Assembly: GCF_016598485.1 (NCBI RefSeq)
Contig: NZ_JAEMUW010000002.1
Coordinates: 124,001-188,000, forward strand
DNA: 64,000 nt
Origin: Micromonospora coerulea
Lineage (GTDB): Bacteria > Actinomycetota > Actinomycetes > Mycobacteriales > Micromonosporaceae
Direction of reading: 5' to 3'
Shown here: piece by piece, positions 63,591-64,000 of the stretch
Numbering within the stretch: the stretch's first letter is position 1
Layout: each line of letters opens with the position of its first letter
Translations under genes and position numbers: made by a program
The notes under the pieces: model-generated
The model's database searches: none
What the model was told of the DNA's origin: nothing
The model's input: only the letters and a program-made list of their open reading frames with translations

Positions 63591-64000
63591 CACGTCTCCT
63601 CCAGGTAGAGCAGGGCGTTGAGGGCGGCGGCGGCCACCGCGGAGCCACCCTTCTCGCCCACGTTGGACACCGCGGGCAGGCCGCTGGCCCGCAGCGCGGC
63701 CTTGGACTCGGCCGCGCCGACGAAGCCGACCGGCAGCCCGACCACCAGGGCGGGCGCCGCGTCCAGGGCGATCAGCTCGACCAGCGCGGTCGGCGCGCAG
63801 CCGACCACCCAGACCGCGCCGGGTCCGACCCGGTCGTACGCGATCCGCACGGCCGCTGCCGAGCGGGTCAGGCCGGTGGCGCGGGCCAGCGCGGCGGCGG
63901 TCGGCTCGGCGACCGGGCAGACGATCTCCCGGTCCGCGCGGGTGATGCCGGCGGCGACCATCCACACGTCGGTGACCACCGGCGCGCCGGCGCGCAGCGC
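63590..64000 (-). CDS. cobH: Precorrin-8X methylmutase, cut by the window edge
   Basis: The visible 136 C-terminal residues include MVAAGITRADREIVCPVAEP, the family stretch VWVVGCAPTALVELIALDAA, and LVVGLPVGFVGAAESKAALR, ending KGGSAVAAAALNALLYLEE. These identify CobH/CbiC, which shifts the C11 methyl to C12 to make hydrogenobyrinate. The start lies beyond base 64000. The stop overlaps the ATG of the cbiX-cobA fusion by one base, so this is an upstream gene of the same operon. Confidence 0.93.
   Translation of the reverse strand, partial: ALRAGAPVVTDVWMVAAGITRADREIVCPVAEPTAAALARATGLTRSAAAVRIAYDRVGPGAVWVVGCAPTALVELIALDAAPALVVGLPVGFVGAAESKAALRASGLPAVSNVGEKGGSAVAAAALNALLYLEET

Overview
This is a high-GC (roughly 70% or more by eye) actinobacterial chromosome segment. 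The high GC, frequent GTG starts, many ATGA/GTGA overlaps and a spore-pigment-like type II polyketide locus fit Micromonosporaceae, perhaps Micromonospora. The genus is an inference. About 59 protein genes are supported, two of them cut by the window ends. Two further loci look frameshifted and one short gene remnant is suspected. No tRNA, rRNA, CRISPR array, insertion sequence or prophage was seen.

Layout. 1-12.5 kb: housekeeping and envelope genes (metal-receptor-like protein, frameshifted CBS-BON protein, DoxX, FKBP, STAS, SMP-30, L,D-transpeptidase, beta-helix protein), then a branched-chain 2-oxoacid dehydrogenase operon (bkdABC) divergent from an Lrp-type regulator. 12.5-21.1 kb: a P1 peptidase, a stand-alone LigD polymerase domain, histidine phosphatase, nnrD, hemerythrin, a phosphoesterase, and glyA behind a ZTP-type riboswitch. 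21.1-31.1 kb: sugar use. araB is followed by a fructan locus: a binding-protein/permease/ATPase importer and PfkB kinase facing a secreted GH32 fructanase and a LacI regulator, with two near-identical 14-bp palindromes in the shared promoter region. The GH32 enzyme carries a nested duplicated domain inside its propeller.

31.1-34.9 kb: small enzymes (FMN 2-hydroxyacid oxidase, nucleotidyltransferase, YjbR, HAD, LOG-like). 34.9-44.3 kb: a compact type II PKS locus of the spore-pigment (whiE) kind. It has an ACP fused to the aromatase/cyclase, a chain-length factor with Ala where Gln is usual, and a complete acetyl-CoA carboxylase (accC, accB, fused accDA) translationally coupled into the operon. 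A SARP regulator is divergent from it, and a TcmI-type cyclase lies on each side of the regulator.

44.3-51.1 kb: membrane and redox genes (HhH membrane protein, LtrA, a small membrane protein, an F420-type LLM oxidoreductase, an APC permease). 51.2-57.7 kb: a regulatory island in which a DUF5995-like gene and an adenylate-cyclase-like ATPase flank a large LuxR (LAL) regulator. A 25-nt element matching at 23 of 25 positions lies about 70 nt upstream of each of those two starts. 57.8-64 kb: a dienelactone-hydrolase-like gene, paaK-paaI, DUF6766, paired fluoride channels crcB1-crcB2, and the start of a cobalamin operon (cobH, cbiX-cobA fusion with a His-rich linker).

The best candidates for something undescribed are the ACP-cyclase fusion with its built-in malonyl-CoA supply, the nested GH32 insertion, and the shared 25-nt element around the LAL/cyclase pair.
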